Positions 1-9,281 are shown, counted from the stretch's first letter. The stretch is DNA of 64,000 nucleotides from Nitrospira sp. (GCA_011523385.1 WTGX01000004.1:124001-188000); one strand, 5' to 3'. Translations and numbers: made by a program. The notes: generated by a model not told the origin, from the sequence alone.

Positions 1-84
1 CGGATCAAAACGGCCGACGTGGTGACGGCCTTGAAACGTTCACCGCACGTTGTACACATTCAATCATTCAGGAGGAGTTCCTAA
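1..84 (+). CDS. C-terminal tail of an upstream CDS (partial, product unknown)
   Basis: Frame 1 reads RIKTADVVTALKRSPHVVHIQSFRRSS then TAA at 82-84; runs off the window start. Confidence 0.35.
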   Translation, partial: RIKTADVVTALKRSPHVVHIQSFRRSS

Positions 85-97
85 GGACAACACAACG

Positions 98-248
98 ACA
101 GCGACGGGGAAGATGGTGCAAATCCATCACGGTGCCGCCACTGTAAGCGGGGAATGATCTGCAAGAGACCACTGTGAACGGAACGTTCATGGGAAGGCGC
201 AGGGTAGTGATGATCCGCGAGTCAGGAGACCCGACTGTCGTTGACCTC
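98..248 (+). ncRNA. Cobalamin (B12) riboswitch
   Basis: GGTGCAAATCC-ATCACGGTGCCGCCACTGTAAGCGG, GAGACCACTGTGA, GGGAAGGCG, CCGCGAGTCAGGAGACC: the ordered conserved blocks of the AdoCbl riboswitch, directly upstream of a BtuB-like receptor. Confidence 0.93.
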
Positions 249-282
249 TGGACCCACCCTTCGAGCCAAAGGGAGGTAACGC

Positions 283-2256
283 ATGTTTCAGCGATTCTTT
301 TTCATTTGTCTTTTTCTCCACGTGCTGTTTGTTCCCTCTTTCTCTTTCGGTGAATCAGATACGACTTCCTCGGATGTCCAGACCTTGGACCCCGTGGTCG
401 TGAGTGCCACGAAAACGCCGGTTCCCCTTCGGCAGGTAACGAGTGCGGTCGAAGTCTGGACCGAAGAAGACCTCCAGCAGCGGCAAATCAAGACGGTGGT
501 GGAAGCTCTTCGCCTGTCACAAGGTGCAGCCGTGTTTCAAAACGGTGGTCCGGGCGGCAGTACGGCTGTACGGATTCGAGGTGGGAGTTCCAGCCAAACC
601 CTGGTTCTCATCGACGGAGCGATCGTGAATAGCTCGACGTTGGGACAATTCAATTTCGCGCATTTGACCACAGATAATATTGAAACAATAGAAATCGTTC
701 GGGGTGCCCAGAGCACGCTTTGGGGAGCCGATGCCATGGGTGGAGTGATCAATATTACGACGAAACGGGGACAAGGGGTCCCGAAGGCCGGTGCGTTCTT
801 TGAATACGGATCGTTCAACACCTTGCGGGAAGGTGGACACGTGTCAGGAAGCAAGGGGCCGTTTGACTTTTCATTTGCGCTTTCCCGGTGGGACACGACC
901 GGCATATCGCAGATCAATCATCGAAGAGGAGCAACTGAACGCGACGCCTACCGGAATTGGCAGGCTTCTTCCCGAGTCGGGGTAGCCCTGCCTCGGGACG
1001 GCCGGCTCGATTTCAATTTTCGGTGGTGGGATGGTTCCTTGAATATCGATAGCAGTTTCGGCCCTTCTGACGTATTACATGCTAAAAGTGACAGCAGACG
1101 ATTCAACTTTGGCGGAACGTATCAACAACCCGTGACCGATTGGTGGAATCACGTGTTGACGCTGTCTCGCTCTCAAGAAGCAAGCCTGTTCGACCCGGGA
1201 ACGTTACAGCGTAATTTGACAACAGGAATGACACGCACACCCTTTGGTGATCCTAATGAAACGCACGTCGTGGCCAACCGAATCGAAAGTCAACACGACT
1301 TTCGCCTGAATCAATACGTGACGTTGACGGCAGGCTATCAATTTCGTGAGCAATTGGGAGAGAATGACGCAGGCATCTCGGAGAAGATCGTCTCTTCTCA
1401 TGCGGGGTTCGGTCAAATGCAACTCAATCTGTTTGATCGATTCTTTGCCACTGCCGGGGTGAGGCATGATGCGTATAACGTGTTTGGCGATGCCACGACC
1501 TATCGCGTCACCGGCGGATATCTGATCAAGGAAACGAATACGAAGATACGCGGCAGCTATGCCACGGGATTCCGGGCCCCTGCAATCAACGAATTGTACT
1601 GGCCGGGTTTTGGTAATCCCGCTTTGCAGCCTGAAGAAAACCAAAGTCTCGACGTAGGCGTCGATCAGACCTTTCTTGCCGGCAGAGTGACAATGAGTGG
1701 CGGCTATTTTTGGAATCGGTATCGTGATCTCATTCAGACGATTCAGAGTGAACCAATATGCGGGACAGGCTCTTTTGGAGTCAATTTTTGTCCCGTCAAC
1801 GTGGCTTCGGCAAGCACGCAAGGGTGGGAGGGCATGGTGAATATTGTCGTGGCCCAAGAACAACCCTGGATCAAGCGGTTGGAACTGAAAGGGCAATATA
1901 CCATGACCCTGACCCGTGACCTGATGTCCGGTGCCAGATTGCGTCGCTGGCCGGTCAATCAAGCCAGTCTGAGCCTGTTTTATCAACCAATGGATTCCGT
2001 CAACACGATCCTCGATTTTCGTTTTGTGGGAAAACAATATAATGGCGCCGGGAATACCCAGCCCGTCGGCTCGTTTGAAGTGGTCAATCTGGCGGTGAAC
2101 TATGATTGTTCCGATCAATTCCAAGCCTACATCCGTGTGGACAATCTCTTTGATGAAGAATATGAAGAAATTTTGTATTACGGCACACCGGGACGCTCCG
2201 TTTTCGGTGGAATCCGTGCGAATTTTGATCTGCCGTTTGGGGCTGGTATGAATTAG
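283..2256 (+). CDS. btuB: TonB-dependent vitamin B12 receptor (BtuB-like)
   Basis: Signal peptide, TonB-box/plug (VVVSATKTPVPLRQV, GGSSSQTLVLIDG, IEIVRGAQSTLWGADAMGGVINI), C-terminal beta-barrel; under a B12 riboswitch. Confidence 0.9.
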   Translation: MFQRFFFICLFLHVLFVPSFSFGESDTTSSDVQTLDPVVVSATKTPVPLRQVTSAVEVWTEEDLQQRQIKTVVEALRLSQGAAVFQNGGPGGSTAVRIRGGSSSQTLVLIDGAIVNSSTLGQFNFAHLTTDNIETIEIVRGAQSTLWGADAMGGVINITTKRGQGVPKAGAFFEYGSFNTLREGGHVSGSKGPFDFSFALSRWDTTGISQINHRRGATERDAYRNWQASSRVGVALPRDGRLDFNFRWWDGSLNIDSSFGPSDVLHAKSDSRRFNFGGTYQQPVTDWWNHVLTLSRSQEASLFDPGTLQRNLTTGMTRTPFGDPNETHVVANRIESQHDFRLNQYVTLTAGYQFREQLGENDAGISEKIVSSHAGFGQMQLNLFDRFFATAGVRHDAYNVFGDATTYRVTGGYLIKETNTKIRGSYATGFRAPAINELYWPGFGNPALQPEENQSLDVGVDQTFLAGRVTMSGGYFWNRYRDLIQTIQSEPICGTGSFGVNFCPVNVASASTQGWEGMVNIVVAQEQPWIKRLELKGQYTMTLTRDLMSGARLRRWPVNQASLSLFYQPMDSVNTILDFRFVGKQYNGAGNTQPVGSFEVVNLAVNYDCSDQFQAYIRVDNLFDEEYEEILYYGTPGRSVFGGIRANFDLPFGAGMN

Positions 2257-2262
2257 TATGTT

Positions 2263-2389
2263 ATTGATATGAAAATAGCCAAATCCACTCCAGATTTGTC
2301 ATTCCTGCGAAAGCAGGAATCCAGTGACTCTGTTTTTTCGGGCGAAGAATGAATAAAGACCCTGGATCCCCGATCAAGTCGGGAATGAC
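2263..2389 (+). repeat. Interspersed repeat, family A (dRS3-like hairpin with conserved leader)
   Basis: ATTGATATGAAAATAGCC ... GTCATTCCTGCGAAAGCAGGAATCCAGTG ... CTGGATCCCCGATCAAGTCGGGAATGAC; related copies at 27663 and 56220. Confidence 0.8.
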
Positions 2390-2496
2390 TGAACACATAC
2401 AAGGATGACAGGAGGTGGTGGTGAGAAATTGTCAGCGAATGAGTGCCCATTTACAATTCTCATCAGCAGGCTGTAGCGGGGATACAGGAAACCATC

Positions 2497-3096
2497 ATGA
2501 GTGCATCGACTGACCATAAAGCCAGAATGCAGCGGGTGAAAGCGTCGGTCGATCGCCGCATCGAGGCCGCGAAGGAAGAGCGCGGTATTCTGATCGTGTT
2601 CACCGGCGCAGGGAAGGGGAAAACCACCGCGGCTCTGGGCATGGTCATGCGTTGTATCGGACATGGCATGAAGGTAGCCATTGTGCAGTTCATCAAGGGG
2701 GCGATTGATACGGCCGAACAACGGGCTTTACGCGACTTTGGAGATCTGGTGACGTTTTTGCGTCTGGGGGAAGGATACACGTGGGAGACCCAGGATCGTG
2801 AACGTGATACGAAAGTGGCCCAGGAAGCCTGGGGAAAGGCCGCAGAGTTTCTGCGAAACCCCGATTATGCCATGGTTGTTCTCGATGAATTGAACATTGC
2901 CATGAAATATGAATACGTTGACGTGGCGGAGGTCTTGGCCGTCATTCGAAACAGGCCGGTGATGCAACACGTGGTGATCACCGGTCGGGGAGCGAAGCCG
3001 GAATTGCTGGAGGCCGCTGATCTCGTCTCTGAAATGAAAATGCTAAAACATCCCTTTCGAAAGGGAATCAAAGCCCAAAAAGGAATCGAATTTTAA
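2497..3096 (+). CDS. cobO: Cob(I)yrinic acid a,c-diamide adenosyltransferase (CobA/CobO type)
   Basis: P-loop GAGKGKTTAALG, VLDELNIAMKY, VVITGRGA; ATG at 2497 preferred over the longer ORF. Confidence 0.92.
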   Translation: MSASTDHKARMQRVKASVDRRIEAAKEERGILIVFTGAGKGKTTAALGMVMRCIGHGMKVAIVQFIKGAIDTAEQRALRDFGDLVTFLRLGEGYTWETQDRERDTKVAQEAWGKAAEFLRNPDYAMVVLDELNIAMKYEYVDVAEVLAVIRNRPVMQHVVITGRGAKPELLEAADLVSEMKMLKHPFRKGIKAQKGIEF

Positions 3097-3141
3097 CTTT
3101 TGCCGGCCGAGCGAACGCTCAGAACCAAAAAACAGTGTTCT

Positions 3142-3726
3142 ATGCGGATTAGTAAAGTCTATACCAGGTCAGGCGATGCCGGAAAAACCCGTTTGGCCGG
3201 CGGGCAGGAAGTGTGGAAGGACTCCTTGCGCGTGGAAGCCTATGGCACGGTCGATGAACTGAATTCCGTGATCGGCCTTGCCAGGGCGTTGAACGCCGAG
3301 CATTCCAAAGCGGTGGCAACCGGGGAGAAACTCGATGAGCCCTTGCGGTGGATTCAAAACAAATTGTTCGACGTCGGGGGGATCCTGGCTACGGCGCCGG
3401 GCGAGACCTTCAAGAATATGCCGGTGGTGACGGCCGACCACGTGGTCAGGCTGGAACGTCTGATTGACGCCTGCCAGGAAGATCTGGAGCCGTTGAAGGA
3501 GTTCATCCTGCCGGGAGGGGGAAAGGTGTCCGGGTTTTTGCATCAGGCCAGAACCATCTGCAGGCGCGCCGAACGTCTCTGTGTGAGCTTGTCTCGTGAG
3601 GAGGAGGTTCCCCCTGAACTCGTGCGGTTCTTGAATCGTTTGAGTGACGCCCTGTTCGTGTTGGCGCGCTGGACCGCGAAAACGCAGGGGGAAAACGAAT
3701 ACTTGTGGGAACGGGAAGGGAGTTGA
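3142..3726 (+). CDS. PduO-type ATP:cob(I)alamin adenosyltransferase
   Basis: MRISKVYTRSGDAGKTRLAGGQ ... AYGTVDELNSVIGLAR ... ILPGGGKVSGFLHQARTICRRAER. Confidence 0.93.
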   Translation: MRISKVYTRSGDAGKTRLAGGQEVWKDSLRVEAYGTVDELNSVIGLARALNAEHSKAVATGEKLDEPLRWIQNKLFDVGGILATAPGETFKNMPVVTADHVVRLERLIDACQEDLEPLKEFILPGGGKVSGFLHQARTICRRAERLCVSLSREEEVPPELVRFLNRLSDALFVLARWTAKTQGENEYLWEREGS

Positions 3727-3727
3727 G

Positions 3728-4237
3728 ATGCTGTGTCTTATCCTCGGAGGGGCGCGTTCAGGAAAGAGCCGGTTGGCATTGAACCTGGCGGGACAAGACT
3801 TGCCAAAGGCGTTTGTCGCGACCGGAGAGTCGGGTGACGAGGAGATGGCCGCGCGCATTCGAAAACATCGACAGGACCGCGACCCATCCTGGGAAACCCA
3901 CGAAATTCCCGTTGACGTGAGCGATTGGCTCAAAAGCAAGGGGGTCCTGTACAAGGCGGTGGTGATCGATTGCCTGACCTTGTGGTTGTCGAATCTGCTC
4001 CACAGTGGGCTTCAGGAATCCCAGGTTCTCTCCTCCATTGATGAACTGATGCGATCGTCTCGAATGGTTCCCGGTACGGTGGTGTTGGTGAGTAATGAAG
4101 TGGGCCTGGGAATCGTTCCGGGCGACGCCGTGACACGGCAATTTCGAGACCTCGCGGGAGTCATGAATCAACGCGCTGCCGCGGCAGCCGATGCCGTGTA
4201 TTTGTCCGTGAGCGGTCTCCCCATGAAATTAAAGTAA
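3728..4237 (+). CDS. cobU: Adenosylcobinamide kinase / adenosylcobinamide-phosphate guanylyltransferase
   Basis: MLCLILGGARSGKSRLAL, FVATGESGDEEMAARIRKHRQDR, VSNEVGLGIVP. Confidence 0.94.
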   Translation: MLCLILGGARSGKSRLALNLAGQDLPKAFVATGESGDEEMAARIRKHRQDRDPSWETHEIPVDVSDWLKSKGVLYKAVVIDCLTLWLSNLLHSGLQESQVLSSIDELMRSSRMVPGTVVLVSNEVGLGIVPGDAVTRQFRDLAGVMNQRAAAAADAVYLSVSGLPMKLK

Positions 4238-4263
4238 AGGAACCTCCGCATGTCGGGTGCAAC

Positions 4264-5334
4264 ATGAACGAAGAAGGAATGGATCTGGCCCTTCCGGCCT
4301 TGAGGCCTCCCGACGAAGACGTTCGGTTTCAGACGCAGGCCCGGCTCGATTCGCTCACCAAGCCCGTGGGAAGCCTGGGACGACTTGAGGAAGTTGCCGC
4401 GAACTACCTTGCGATCACCGGTAGCGTCTCCGCTCCGCGTCTCGATTCCGTTGTGTGTACGCTGGCGGCCGACCACGGCGTGACGTCTGAAGGTGTGAGC
4501 GCGTACCCGCAATCCGTGACTGCGCAAATGGTGAAGAATTTTGTCCATGGCGGTGCCGCAGTGAATGTCCTGGCTCGCCATGCTGAAGCATCCCTGCGTT
4601 TGGTGGATATGGGAGTGGCCGAGGATCTTCGCGCATGTGCCGGTCTCCTGGATCATAAGATTGCTTATGGAACAAAGAATTTTCTCTGCGAACCCGCAAT
4701 GTCCCGTGAACAGGCGTTGCAGTCGATTCAGGTTGGGATGGATTTGGCGAAGGCCGCTTGGGCGGACGGGAAAAATCTTATTGCCGTCGGGGAAATGGGA
4801 ATCGGTAATACGACGTCGAGCGCGGCCATCGTGTCGGTGCTGACCGGGCAAAGCGTGGAAAAGGTCACGGGCCGGGGAACCGGTGTCGACGATCGAACCC
4901 TGAAACGGAAAATCTCCGTTATTGAGCAGGCGCTTGAGTTGCATCATCCATCTTCCTCCGACGCCCTTGAGGTCTTGACGAAAGTCGGAGGATTTGAAAT
5001 TGGCGGGATGGCCGGCCTGATGCTCGGGGCTGCGGCCTGTCGGGTACCGGTGGTGCTGGACGGCTTTATCACCGGAGCGAGCGCCTTGCTCGCCGTGGCG
5101 CTGGAGCCCCGGTGCCGGGAGTATCTCATCGCGTCGCATCTCTCACGGGAACCCGGTCACCGGATCGTGCTCGATCATCTGCGACTTGACCCGTTGTTGG
5201 ATTTGCGGATGCGGCTTGGGGAGGGAACCGGCGCCTGTTTGGCCGTGACGCTCATTCACGCTGCCTTGAAAATCTATAGGGAAATGGCCACGTTTGACGA
5301 AGCAAGGGTTTCTGGTGCGCTGCCGCAATCATAA
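4264..5334 (+). CDS. cobT: Nicotinate-nucleotide--dimethylbenzimidazole phosphoribosyltransferase
   Basis: RLDSLTKPVGSLGRLEE, AADHGVTSEGVSAYPQSVTAQM, GEMGIGNTTSSAA, GTGVDD. Confidence 0.95.
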   Translation: MNEEGMDLALPALRPPDEDVRFQTQARLDSLTKPVGSLGRLEEVAANYLAITGSVSAPRLDSVVCTLAADHGVTSEGVSAYPQSVTAQMVKNFVHGGAAVNVLARHAEASLRLVDMGVAEDLRACAGLLDHKIAYGTKNFLCEPAMSREQALQSIQVGMDLAKAAWADGKNLIAVGEMGIGNTTSSAAIVSVLTGQSVEKVTGRGTGVDDRTLKRKISVIEQALELHHPSSSDALEVLTKVGGFEIGGMAGLMLGAAACRVPVVLDGFITGASALLAVALEPRCREYLIASHLSREPGHRIVLDHLRLDPLLDLRMRLGEGTGACLAVTLIHAALKIYREMATFDEARVSGALPQS

Positions 5335-5352
5335 CCCGGAGACTGGACGTTC

Positions 5353-6117
5353 ATGATCAGGTCCTGTCTGTTGGCGTGGCATTTTCTGACGATTATTCCG
5401 CTTTTCAAGTCGTCGCGTGTTCAACTTGCTCCGCGGGAACTGGCATCCTCCATGCAATGGTACCCTGCGGTCGGTCTGGCGATCGGAGGAATACTTGTGG
5501 CTGGCGATACCGTGTTCGGCATGGTTCTGACGCCGGACATGACGGCGCTGCTGATCCTGTGCGTCCTGGTCGTTCTGACCGGAGGTTTACATCAGGACGG
5601 ATTGGCCGATACCATTGATGGATTGGGCAAGAGGGGCAGTCCGGCGGAGCGGCTGGCGGTAATGAAGGACGGGAGTATCGGCGCATTGGGTGCGACCGGC
5701 TTGGTCCTGGTACTGGGGTTGCGTTTCGCGGGCATCCTGCATCTGCCTTCACCTGAGCGAACGGGTCTGTTGTTGTGCATGCCGGTGATCGGAAAATGGG
5801 CCATGGTGGTCAGTACGTTCGGCAGTTCGCATGCCCGGGTTGGCGGTGGCCTCGCGTCCGGCTTTTTGAATGAAATCCGGTTGAAGGACGTGCTGTGGGC
5901 CACCCTCTGGGCCGGAGTTGCTCTCTGTGCCATTCTTGGGTGGCAAGCGGGCGGGCTGTTTCTGGGGCTCGGCGTCGCTGTGGCGCGCGGTATGGTTTTT
6001 CTGTGCTCCCGTGTTTTTGGCGGGATCACGGGAGACGTGCTGGGCGCGATCAATGAAGTCACGGAAATCCTGTTCCTGTTGGCCGTCCCGCCGATTCTGC
6101 TGCTGGTGGTTTCCTGA
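5353..6117 (+). CDS. cobS: Adenosylcobinamide-GDP ribazoletransferase
   Basis: Polytopic; GGLHQDGLADTIDGLG motif, MKDGSIGALGATGL. Confidence 0.94.
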   Translation: MIRSCLLAWHFLTIIPLFKSSRVQLAPRELASSMQWYPAVGLAIGGILVAGDTVFGMVLTPDMTALLILCVLVVLTGGLHQDGLADTIDGLGKRGSPAERLAVMKDGSIGALGATGLVLVLGLRFAGILHLPSPERTGLLLCMPVIGKWAMVVSTFGSSHARVGGGLASGFLNEIRLKDVLWATLWAGVALCAILGWQAGGLFLGLGVAVARGMVFLCSRVFGGITGDVLGAINEVTEILFLLAVPPILLLVVS

Positions 6118-6120
6118 TTC

Positions 6121-6315
6121 GTGAAGCGCCACCTCAAGAAAACGTGTGGGCGATGCGGCTGTGCGTTCACGTGTGGACTGTATGGGTGCTGGTGCGGCGA
6201 CGTGCCGGTTTCTGACGCCCTCTACGCGGCCATTGCCGAACGGTTCGCGGATTGCCTGTGCCCGTCATGCTTGAAGGCCCTGTGCGCGGGGGACCTGGAC
6301 GTCAACGCAGGCTGA
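6121..6315 (+). CDS. Small cysteine-rich CWC-type protein
   Basis: 64 aa: CGRCGCAFTCGLYGCWCGDVP...CLCPSCLKALC; GTG start, RBS context, stop overlaps the start of cbiB. Confidence 0.75.
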   Translation: MKRHLKKTCGRCGCAFTCGLYGCWCGDVPVSDALYAAIAERFADCLCPSCLKALCAGDLDVNAG

Positions 6316-7283
6316 TGGTGGACTGCATGATCGCCCTCAATCTTTTGGCTGCTTGTGCCCTTGACGGTTTGCTGGGAGATCCCCGGTGGATGCCGCATCC
6401 GGTCAGGTGGATGGGGGCGTGCATCAACCTGTGCGAGCCGGTGCTCAGAAGCCGGTTCACTTCCGGTTGGATTCGGCGTATCGCAGGCATCCTCCTTGCC
6501 TTGTTGATCCCGGGGCTGAGCTTTATGGCGGCATGGGGCGCGCTGAAATTGGCCTTTCTTGTGCATTCATGGTTTGGCAATTTTCTGTGGATTGTGCTGG
6601 GCTACACGACGTTGGCGGCGAGGGATTTGGCGAATCACGCGTGGGAGGTCTATCACCGTCTTTGCACCGGCTCATTGCGGGAGGCCCGTCAAGCCGTGTC
6701 GTTGATGGTTGGACGGGATGCCGAACGGTTGACGGAAACCGACATCTCCAGGGCGACTATTGAGAGCGTGGCTGAAAATACGTCTGATGGCGTGGTCGCG
6801 CCGTTGTTCTATCTGGTCATTGGCGGGCCGCCGTTGGCGTTAGCCTATAAAGCCGTCAATACCTTGGATTCAATGATCGGGCATCGGGACGCATCGTATC
6901 GTGACGTTGGATGGGCATCGGCCAAGTTCGATGATCTCGCCAATCTCATTCCATCGAGGGTGAGCGCGGGGTTGCTCGTGGCGTCGGCGTACTTTCGCCA
7001 TGCCGCCGTGGCGAATGCGTGGAGGATTTATCGACGGGATTGCTCCAAGCATGCCAGTCCCAACAGCGGCCATCCCGAGGCGGCGATGGCCGGTGCATTG
7101 GGGATCCTGTTGGGCGGGCCGACCGTCTACAAGGGCGTGCAAGTCAATCGCCCCCAAATAGGTGATCCTGCGAACGTGCCTCAACCCCGTCACGTTCCCC
7201 TGGCGATAGAATTGATGTGGATTTCATCCGGGCTGGCCATCACGCTGGCCGTGGTCTTTGCGACATTGTGGAACAGCCTGTAA
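6315..7283 (+). CDS. cbiB: Adenosylcobinamide-phosphate synthase (CbiB/CobD)
   Basis: LDGLLGDPRWMPHPVRWMG, SVAENTSDGVVAPLFYL, NTLDSMIGHRD, GHPEAAMAGAL; start overlaps the upstream stop (TGATG). Confidence 0.94.
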   Translation: MVDCMIALNLLAACALDGLLGDPRWMPHPVRWMGACINLCEPVLRSRFTSGWIRRIAGILLALLIPGLSFMAAWGALKLAFLVHSWFGNFLWIVLGYTTLAARDLANHAWEVYHRLCTGSLREARQAVSLMVGRDAERLTETDISRATIESVAENTSDGVVAPLFYLVIGGPPLALAYKAVNTLDSMIGHRDASYRDVGWASAKFDDLANLIPSRVSAGLLVASAYFRHAAVANAWRIYRRDCSKHASPNSGHPEAAMAGALGILLGGPTVYKGVQVNRPQIGDPANVPQPRHVPLAIELMWISSGLAITLAVVFATLWNSL

Positions 7284-8386
7284 TCCACGGCGGGAACGTG
7301 TACCGCGCCGCCAGGCTCTTGTCCCGGGATCCATCGGATTTATGCGATTTCAGCGCCAGCATCAATCCCTTGGGCGTTCCCCTTGCCGCCCGACGCGTCC
7401 TGCAAACCGCCATCAACAAAGTTCAACATTATCCGGACCCCGAGGGCATGGTCTTGGTCCAAGCCATTGCCGCACGGCACGGCATTGCACCTGATAACGT
7501 GTTGCTGGGGAATGGAACGATGGAACTGATATATGCTTTTCCTGCCGCCTTGAACGTCGGACACGGGTTGATCCTTGGTCCGACCTTTTCCGAATATGAA
7601 CGGGTGTTGACGTTGGCACACGCTCGCGTGACGCGCATCGTGGCACGCTCGGAAAACGATTTTCGTCCGCCCGTTCACGAAGTACTGGAACAACTGGAAC
7701 AACCGCCTTCCTTTGGTTCCGGCAAGCGCCGTCTGCCGATTGATGCCGTATTTCTGTGTAATCCGAACAGCCCGACCGGGCATGGCGTCTCGCGAAACAG
7801 CGTCTATCGTCTTTTGGAAGCCGTCAAGCGACAACGTGGATGCCTGATCGTGGATGAGACGTTCGTGGAGTTCTGTGAGGAGAAGTCCGCGATCCAAAGG
7901 GCCGTTCGCGATGATTCGCTGCTGGTACTGAGAAGTTTTACCAAGTTCTACGGGATTCCCGGTCTTCGGATCGGGTATGTCGTGGGCACGGCAAAGAGTC
8001 TGCGGGGGATCAGGGACCGGCTTCCCCCCTGGTCCGTGAATGCGCTGGCCCAGGAAGCGGCCTTGGCCTGTTTGCAGGATCACCGTTACAGAAAGCGGAC
8101 GTTGTTGTTTATCCAAAAGGAACGTCCTGTCTTCAGGCTGGCGCTTGAGCGGATTCCCGGGGTTCGCGTCTATCCTTCGTCTGCGAATTTTTTTCTGGTA
8201 GAGTTACCCGGACCGCTGACGAGTCATCAGGTACGGGTCACGTTGATGGAACGCGGCTACCTTGTCAGGGACTGCTCAAATTATCCGGGGTTGCATGAAC
8301 GAATGCTTCGGTTTGCCGTAAGAACGTCTCGCGAAAATGCCCGATTGGTGAAACACTTGCAGCACGTGGTGCAGGCGCAACCATGA
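7268..8386 (+). CDS. cobD: Threonine-phosphate decarboxylase-like PLP aminotransferase (CobD/CobC, HisC-like)
   Basis: HGGN...DFSASINPLGVP, LGNGTMELIY, FLCNPNSPTGH, VDETFVEFCEE, RSFTKFYGIPGLRIGYVVG; GTG start at 7268 inferred. Confidence 0.88.
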   Translation: MEQPVIHGGNVYRAARLLSRDPSDLCDFSASINPLGVPLAARRVLQTAINKVQHYPDPEGMVLVQAIAARHGIAPDNVLLGNGTMELIYAFPAALNVGHGLILGPTFSEYERVLTLAHARVTRIVARSENDFRPPVHEVLEQLEQPPSFGSGKRRLPIDAVFLCNPNSPTGHGVSRNSVYRLLEAVKRQRGCLIVDETFVEFCEEKSAIQRAVRDDSLLVLRSFTKFYGIPGLRIGYVVGTAKSLRGIRDRLPPWSVNALAQEAALACLQDHRYRKRTLLFIQKERPVFRLALERIPGVRVYPSSANFFLVELPGPLTSHQVRVTLMERGYLVRDCSNYPGLHERMLRFAVRTSRENARLVKHLQHVVQAQP

Positions 8387-8859
8387 ACCTTCGGAATCTG
8401 ACCGGGTTTGGCATTCTCGTCGTGCTGATCGTCGCGGGTTTCCTGTTTTCACGTCCCCAGGGAGGAACCCCCGACGTTCCGGACGATCCCGAGGCCCATG
8501 AAGCACTGGAGTTGGTGCGTTCCCATCCCGCTCGAAATGCCCCGACGTTGGAGGATGCGATCAATCAGTACGTCGAAACGTTGAGATCTCAGGGTACACC
8601 CTTGCATCGAGGGGAGTGGCAGGTGGGCAAGGAACGCCCCGGCGTCTATGCGGTCAGGATGCTCGTCCGCGAGAAAGGGTTTAATGAATGGATTGAACGG
8701 GAGTTTGCCTGGCGGGTCACGTTAAAGGACAAGACCGTCAGGGTGATTTCTCTGGCCGCCATTCCCTTTATGCCGTTTCATGAGTTGCCGCCGTTGCCGC
8801 ATCAAGATCAGATATCAGGGACACTCAGGCAGCTTCCGGCGGAAACGCGACCTGGATGA
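8383..8859 (+). CDS. Hypothetical membrane-anchored protein
   Basis: N-terminal TM segment; ATGA-type overlap with the preceding gene. Confidence 0.65.
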   Translation: MNLRNLTGFGILVVLIVAGFLFSRPQGGTPDVPDDPEAHEALELVRSHPARNAPTLEDAINQYVETLRSQGTPLHRGEWQVGKERPGVYAVRMLVREKGFNEWIEREFAWRVTLKDKTVRVISLAAIPFMPFHELPPLPHQDQISGTLRQLPAETRPG

Positions 8860-9151
8860 CGCCGTTTTCCACGCGGGTCTGGTAACAGGACGCTGCCCAC
8901 TCCGGAGTAGGATTTTCCATGCATGCGCCCGTGCGTACGTTGAACTCCCAGCCGTGCCACGGGCATTCGACGACCTCGCCGTCCAGTGTGCCTTCCCCGA
9001 GTGGACCCCCTGCATGGGGACACGTATTATTCAGGGCCAGAATTTTTCCGTCCACGTTGAATAAGGCCACACTGGGGGCGTTGTCGAGTTCAACCGACAG
9101 GCACGTTCCCGGTTCGAGATCTTCAAGCTTGGCAACGTCGAAATATTTCAT
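8825..9151 (-). CDS. Rieske-type [2Fe-2S] ferredoxin
   Basis: NNTCPHAGGPLGEG ... VVECPWHGWEFN Rieske motifs; Met at 9151 preferred over the longer ORF. Confidence 0.9.
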   Translation of the reverse strand: MKYFDVAKLEDLEPGTCLSVELDNAPSVALFNVDGKILALNNTCPHAGGPLGEGTLDGEVVECPWHGWEFNVRTGACMENPTPEWAASCYQTRVENGVIQVAFPPEAA

Positions 9152-9281
9152 GGCGGTAAATTCTTGCAAAAGAGTAGGAAACTTACCAAGGTCCTTTGTG
9201 CCTGTGCAAGCAATGGACGGTTGCGTTGTTGCTTCGGTATCGTTTCTGATGCTATACAAACGTTCAAATTTTAGGTGATCA

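Noticed and set aside
4232-4247. GTAAAGGAACCTCCGC after cobU as a third copy of the GGAACCTCTGAT TIR element
   Set aside because: Only 8 nt match and there is no matching right end; it is more likely the ribosome-binding region of cobT.
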